NCBI GenBank assembly: GCA_038231495.1
Contig: JBBRLG010000353.1
Coordinates: 1-8,017 of the forward strand
Direction: 5' to 3'
DNA length: 8,017 nucleotides
Source: JBBRLG01 sp038231495
Lineage (GTDB): Bacteria > Planctomycetota > Planctomycetia > Gemmatales > Gemmataceae
Part shown: piece by piece, positions 4,548 through 8,017 of the stretch
Numbering within the stretch: position 1 is the first letter of the stretch
How the letters are laid out: the number at the start of each line of letters is the position of its first letter
Notes under the pieces: model-generated
Database searches by the model: none
Seen by the model: only the letters and a program-made list of their open reading frames with translations
What the model was told of the DNA's origin: nothing
Program-made: the position numbers and the translations under genes

Positions 4548-6686
4548 ATGGCCCCCGTCGCCACCGACTTTGTGAAAGTCCTTGCCGAGACACAACTTCT
4601 GGACGACGCCCACCTTGAGGAACTGACTCAGGTTGCGTCGGCGTACCCCAGCGCGGCCGCCCTCGCGTCGGAGTTGGTGCGCCGGGGCTGGCTCACGTCC
4701 TATCAGCTGGCGCATTTGGACAAAGGCCGCGCGGACGCCCTGCTCCTCGGCCCCTACGTCCTGCTCGAAGAAGTCGGCCAGGGCGGCATGGGTAAGGTGT
4801 ACAAAGCCCGGCACCGGCGGCTCGACCGGGTGGTCGCCCTCAAGGTCATCAATCCGGCAGCACTATCGACCGAGGCGGTGCAGCGCTTTCAGCGCGAGGC
4901 GCGGGCCATCGCCCGGCTAAAGCACCCCAATATCGTCATGTTGTACGACGCCGACGAGAGCGACGGCCAGCACTTCCTGGCACTGGAATTCATTGAAGGC
5001 GTGGACCTCGACAAGCTGATCCAGGAGCGCGGGCCGTTCCCGATCCCCCTGGCCTGCGATTGCGTCCGGCAGGCGGCCCTGGGCCTGCAACACGCCCACG
5101 AGCGCGGCCTCGTCCACCGCGACATCAAGCCGTCCAACTTGTTGCTCACGCGCGGCGGCAACCCCGCGTCTCCGGTGTTGAACCGTTTGTCGGCGCGCGG
5201 CAACGCACCCGACCTGGAATCGATCCCCGAAGGGCTGATCAAAATCCTCGACCTCGGCCTGGCGCGCATCTACCCGCTCGGCGCGGCGCCCCAGGGCATC
5301 CCCAAAATTTCAATGGACGGCTTCGTCGTCGGCACCCCGGATTACCTAGCGCCGGAGCAGGCGCTGGACTCGCACGGCGTCGATATTCGGGCGGACATCT
5401 ACAGCCTTGGATGCACGTTTTACGAACTCCTGAGCGGCGCGACGCCATTCGCCGCGGTCGCCAGCGGGACGCAAAAGCTGCTCTGCCACCTGCAAGACCA
5501 ACCGCCTGCGGTGGAGAAACTGCGGCCCGACGCGCCCGCCGGAGTCGTGGCCATCGTCCGCAAGATGATGGCCAAGCAGCCGCACGAGCGCTTCCAGACG
5601 CCCGGCCAGGTGGCGGACGCCCTCGGCTTTTTCGCCAAGCCGCGGTCGCCTGCCGCGCCGCCGGGTTGGCGTGCGGAGAACGTCGCCCCGTCATCGCAAA
5701 CACCGCCGCCATTGCGCGACAATCACCTGGGTGACACGAACGTGGTCCGCGTCCAGCATGCCGCGCCGGCAAAGACGCCCGGTCTTTATGTGGACGAGCC
5801 GAAGGAACTGGCCGAGCACAAGGGGCCGGTGCGCTCCGTCGCTTTTTCGCCAGACGGTCGGCACGCGCTGTCCGGCGGCGACGACCACGCGGTTTATGTG
5901 TGGGACGTGCTGGGTGCCAAAAAAGTCCGGCGGTTGCAAGGGCACACCGAGGCGGTGCGCTGCGTGGCGTTCGGGCCGGACGGCCGCACGGCGGTTTCGG
6001 GGGGCGGCGACCGCGCCCTTTTCCTGTGGGACGTGGAGACCGGCCAGCTGCTGGCGCGGTTCAAGGGTCAGACGGCGGCGATTGCCACGGCGGCGTTTTC
6101 GCCCGACGGCAAGTTTCTGCTAACCGGCGGCACGGACCAGGCATTGCATTTGTGGGACGTGGCGGCGCGGCGCTACCTTCGGCAACTGGGCGGCGTGGTG
6201 CGTGGCCGCCACTACGACGCCATCGAGGGCGTCGCCTTCGCGCCAGACGGCGGCCGGGCCATCTCCGCCAGCCTGGACAAGACGCTGCGCCTGTGGAACA
6301 TTCAGACGGGTCGCGAGGTCCACTGCTTCGAGGGGCACACCGACAAAATTTACTGTGTGGCGTTCTCGCCCGACGGTCTGCACGTGGCGTCGGCGGGCCA
6401 CGACCGCGCCGTGCGGTTGTGGGGCGTGGTGAGCGGCGAGGAACTTCGTCGGCTCGAAGGACACACCGGCTCGGTCCACGGCATCGCATTCTCGCCGGGC
6501 GGCCGGCAGCTGCTGACGGGCGGCGACACGACCGTGCGCCTGTGGGACGTGGCGACGGGCCGGCCTCTTTTCACGGCCGAGGCCGACGCCGACCGGGTGT
6601 TGTCCGTGGCGATGGCACCGGACGGCACCCATGTGCTGGCGGCTGGCGAAGACGGCGTCGTGCGGCTGTGGGGCAAAGCGTTGTGA
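4548..6686 (+). CDS. Serine/threonine protein kinase with C-terminal WD40 propeller
   Basis: This is a 712-residue Hanks-type kinase fused to a beta-propeller. Residues 1-68 are a helical region ending in LVRRGWLTSYQLAHL, a style common before planctomycete kinases. The kinase domain spans about 70-362: glycine loop GQGGMG (77-82), VALK lysine K99, helix-C E117, catalytic HRDIKPSN (190-197, D192), metal-binding DLG (D235) and GTPDYLAPEQ (262-271). All key residues are present, so it should be active. About 25 extra residues lie between N197 and D235 compared with PknB-like kinases. Residues 363-418 are a Pro-rich linker. Seven WD repeats follow, beginning near 421, 463, 505, 547, 594, 636 and 680, enough for one complete seven-bladed propeller. 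The sixth is one residue short. No membrane helix occurs, unlike PknB, so the enzyme is predicted to be cytosolic, with the propeller binding a substrate or partner. It diverges from the TPR/HEAT membrane gene. Confidence 0.95.
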   Translation: MAPVATDFVKVLAETQLLDDAHLEELTQVASAYPSAAALASELVRRGWLTSYQLAHLDKGRADALLLGPYVLLEEVGQGGMGKVYKARHRRLDRVVALKVINPAALSTEAVQRFQREARAIARLKHPNIVMLYDADESDGQHFLALEFIEGVDLDKLIQERGPFPIPLACDCVRQAALGLQHAHERGLVHRDIKPSNLLLTRGGNPASPVLNRLSARGNAPDLESIPEGLIKILDLGLARIYPLGAAPQGIPKISMDGFVVGTPDYLAPEQALDSHGVDIRADIYSLGCTFYELLSGATPFAAVASGTQKLLCHLQDQPPAVEKLRPDAPAGVVAIVRKMMAKQPHERFQTPGQVADALGFFAKPRSPAAPPGWRAENVAPSSQTPPPLRDNHLGDTNVVRVQHAAPAKTPGLYVDEPKELAEHKGPVRSVAFSPDGRHALSGGDDHAVYVWDVLGAKKVRRLQGHTEAVRCVAFGPDGRTAVSGGGDRALFLWDVETGQLLARFKGQTAAIATAAFSPDGKFLLTGGTDQALHLWDVAARRYLRQLGGVVRGRHYDAIEGVAFAPDGGRAISASLDKTLRLWNIQTGREVHCFEGHTDKIYCVAFSPDGLHVASAGHDRAVRLWGVVSGEELRRLEGHTGSVHGIAFSPGGRQLLTGGDTTVRLWDVATGRPLFTAEADADRVLSVAMAPDGTHVLAAGEDGVVRLWGKAL

Positions 6687-6692
6687 CTGGTT

Positions 6693-6732
6693 GTCCGTTT
6701 CGCCGGATGAGCCTCATTCGGGATAGTCGGAC
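6693..6732. terminator. Two-part stem-loop between the kinase and GYF genes
   Basis: CCGGATGA (6703-6710) pairs with TCATTCGG (6714-6721) around GCC, with one G-U wobble. Outside it GTCCG (6693-6697) pairs with CGGAC (6728-6732) across internal loops of five and six bases. It starts seven bases after the kinase stop. There is no T-run, so it is a candidate terminator or 3'-end stabiliser. Confidence 0.45.
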
Positions 6733-6817
6733 GGTTAGAGTTGGGGCAAGCGCTGGGTCGTAACGGCGGGCGCGGCGTCCCTGACCTGTCCTGCACCCGT
6801 CCACGTCTGGTGGGCAG
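6733..6817. other. Remaining convergent intergenic gap
   Basis: The rest of the space between the kinase and GYF gene ends shows no gene and no strong repeat. Confidence 0.4.
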
Positions 6818-7522
6818 TTACCCCTGAAGACCCTGCAGTTTCACTTCCTGCTTTTTGCGGCATTTGGGGCAGAAGAGAACAGCATTCATCCCCCCCGTTG
6901 TGATCCGCAGGGTGTTATACGAAGAATCCTCATGCCCACATTCCGTGCATTTCTTCCTGAACTTAACGCTGGTGCCATCCTGGCCGACAATCGTTGCGCC
7001 CTTAATTACGACTGCCCTTAGTTTTCTTACCGGAGGCTGTTGCGGAGCTGGCTTTTTCTGAGTTAGGGGAGCTGGCGCTTGCGCCTCCGCCTGTAACTGG
7101 ATGTTGTCCGGCATGGCCGCCGGTGCCGGGTAGACAGGAAGCGCTGAAGCTGCCGACTCGTCTTCTTCCGGCCCTTCCCCGGTTCTCAACTCATCGGCAG
7201 TTGGGCGGGCGTCATCCGCGGGCTGCGCTGCTTCTGGCCGAACGACGGCGGCAGGGTCAACCGGGGATGCGGTTCGGTCCGTTGGCCGAGAGGAGGAGGA
7301 CGCCGCAGTCGTTGGGACGCCGTTTTTCACGGGGGCAGCCTCGGCAAGGGCGAGTGGGAACAGGTGCTGGACCTTTTGAGCCAAGACCCCCTTTTCGACG
7401 CCCTCTTTCCAGACGGTATCCGTCCGCAGGATTTGTCCCGCAACAGCCAAATCTACCATTTGACGGCCGGAGAAGGGGCCCATTTTAGCATTCTCGTGGG
7501 CGTAGTACCAGCGGTCGGCCAT
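6818..7522 (-). CDS. GYF_2-domain protein with C-terminal zinc ribbon
   Basis: This 234-residue protein has three parts. Residues 4-55 (DRWYYAHENAKMGPFSGRQM, then ILRTDTVWKEGVEKGV) match the GYF_2/DUF4339 style: aromatic WYY start, GPFS turn and a conserved W38. This is a small module thought to bind proline-rich peptides. Residues 60-168 are a low-complexity Pro/Ala/Ser/Glu linker, probably disordered. Residues 169-230 carry a zinc-ribbon pattern with CTEC (C192, C195) and CPKC (C218, C221) among basic residues. No membrane helix follows the GYF domain, although many bacterial GYF_2 proteins have one. The start at 7522 is chosen because GAGG lies five bases upstream; a TTG at 7552 would add ten residues without a ribosome site. 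The proline-rich linker could be a ligand for its own or another GYF domain. Substrate and process are unknown. Confidence 0.85.
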   Translation of the reverse strand: MADRWYYAHENAKMGPFSGRQMVDLAVAGQILRTDTVWKEGVEKGVLAQKVQHLFPLALAEAAPVKNGVPTTAASSSSRPTDRTASPVDPAAVVRPEAAQPADDARPTADELRTGEGPEEDESAASALPVYPAPAAMPDNIQLQAEAQAPAPLTQKKPAPQQPPVRKLRAVVIKGATIVGQDGTSVKFRKKCTECGHEDSSYNTLRITTGGMNAVLFCPKCRKKQEVKLQGLQG

Positions 7523-7745
7523 GTGAGCCTCGAAAAAGAAACGGCAGCCCAAAAAGCAGCAGCCCGATCGACGGCGCTAAGGTTCCCGTCGTCTTGGATG
7601 GTCCGTTTGATTTGATGACGTCCCTGGGGGAGGAGGGTCAGAAAATGAAAGGGCCATCAGCCATCTGTAAGGATACCCCAAGTTAAAGGGGTAAGGCAAG
7701 GAAAAAGACAAATCTTGGGTCGTGTCTTCGTTTGGGGTGGTCCTC
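7523..7745. other. Upstream region of the GYF_2 gene
   Basis: No gene is supportable here. GAGG at 7528-7531 (read on the reverse strand) is the ribosome site of the GYF_2 gene. A small hairpin, TACCCC (7674-7679) with GGGGTA (7688-7693), lies in a more A-rich patch. On the reverse strand TTGCCT and TATCCT near 7698-7669 are spaced 18 bases and are a weak promoter candidate, about 150 bases before the start codon. Confidence 0.3.
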
Positions 7746-7789
7746 GCTTACGCTTCGGGTTGGTGTGCATACCAACCCGAAGCGTAAGC
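7746..7789. repeat. Perfect 19-bp inverted repeat
   Basis: GCTTACGCTTCGGGTTGGT (7746-7764) is exactly complementary in reverse to 7771-7789, with a six-base loop GTGCAT. The right arm supplies an in-frame TAA (7785-7787) immediately before the coding remnant at 7791. The 'CCTCGCTTACGCTTCGGGTT' style of sequence is, as I recall it, a frequent planctomycete intergenic repeat. It could be an inserted repeat unit or a terminator hairpin. Confidence 0.8.
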
Positions 7790-7790
7790 T

Positions 7791-7955
7791 GTGACCCCGC
7801 GCCTTTTGACCGTCGATCTGATCGGCACCCACACCAACTCGGCCACGGCGGTGGACAGCATCACGCTCGACTTGAATACCCGCAAGCTAAGGCACGAGAC
7901 GCCTGCGTTCGTCCATCCGGTGATCGGCGAAAAAGAGAAGTTCAAGGCCGAGTAG
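7791..7955 (+). pseudogene. 54-codon coding remnant, C-terminal end of an unknown protein
   Basis: The forward frame from 7791 reads VTPRLLTVDLIGTHTNSATA and ends EKEKFKAE before TAG (7953-7955). Most third codon positions are G or C, as in the real genes of this window, and the translation is well mixed and protein-like, with a strand-rich middle (DSITLDLNTRKLRHETPAF). The only start is a GTG at 7791 without a ribosome site, and an in-frame TAA lies four bases before it inside the inverted repeat. I read it as the 3' end of a longer gene cut off by the repeat insertion, although a small intact gene is possible. I do not recognise the family. The overlapping reverse-strand frame (7748-7960) looks like a shadow. 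Confidence 0.5.
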
Positions 7956-8017
7956 CCCAAGCGTTGCAGCCTTTTCGGAGAGGTCGTTTGATAAACGGTG
8001 GCGGCAAGGCGAGCGGC
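7956..8017. other. Window end, nothing identified
   Basis: The last 62 bases show no clear gene start, repeat or terminator. Confidence 0.3.

Noticed and set aside
5060..5734. 224-codon forward frame inside the kinase gene
   Set aside because: It is out of frame with a complete, motif-rich kinase domain and Arg/Pro-rich throughout.
7748..7960. 70-codon reverse open frame at the right end
   Set aside because: The forward frame over the same bases has much stronger G/C third-position bias and a natural-looking C-terminus.

Overview
This GC-rich window most likely comes from a planctomycete, probably of the Gemmata/Gemmataceae type. The support is a serine/threonine kinase fused to a WD40 propeller, a membrane protein combining TPR and HEAT-like repeats, a GYF_2-type protein with a C-terminal zinc ribbon, a 'GRFLPGN.GGPGNP' protein, and many dispersed hairpin repeats between genes. 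I assign this from protein architecture and style; no rRNA or other phylogenetic marker is present.

Layout. 1-506 has no convincing gene and holds a compact cluster of hairpins (about 137-275). 507-1217 (+) encodes a hypothetical protein with a DUF5681-like N-terminus. It converges on an ArsR-family regulator at 1502-1897 (-), and the gap holds a GC-rich hairpin and a 139-bp element with 32-bp inverted ends. The regulator has a well-formed promoter and operator candidate and diverges from a two-CBS-domain protein (2062-2523, +). That gene converges on a 537-residue membrane TPR/HEAT protein (2674-4287, -) across a second, unrelated 32-bp inverted repeat. The membrane protein diverges from the WD40 kinase (4548-6686, +). 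The kinase converges on the GYF_2/zinc-ribbon protein (6818-7522, -) across a smaller hairpin. The right end (7746-7955) has a perfect 19-bp inverted repeat directly before a 54-codon coding stretch that looks like the 3' end of a broken gene.

Function. No metabolic pathway is visible. Most genes are sensing or signalling proteins: an HTH repressor, a CBS adenosyl-ligand sensor, a Hanks-type kinase with a protein-interaction propeller, and a membrane scaffold with an anti-sigma-like cytosolic head. Two divergent pairs (ArsR/CBS and TPR-HEAT/kinase) are candidates for shared control, which is inference from position. I see no CRISPR array, tRNA, rRNA or transposase gene. The most unusual content is the intergenic repeats: at least four kinds, placed at gene ends and in leaders, including a 12-base core present four times.
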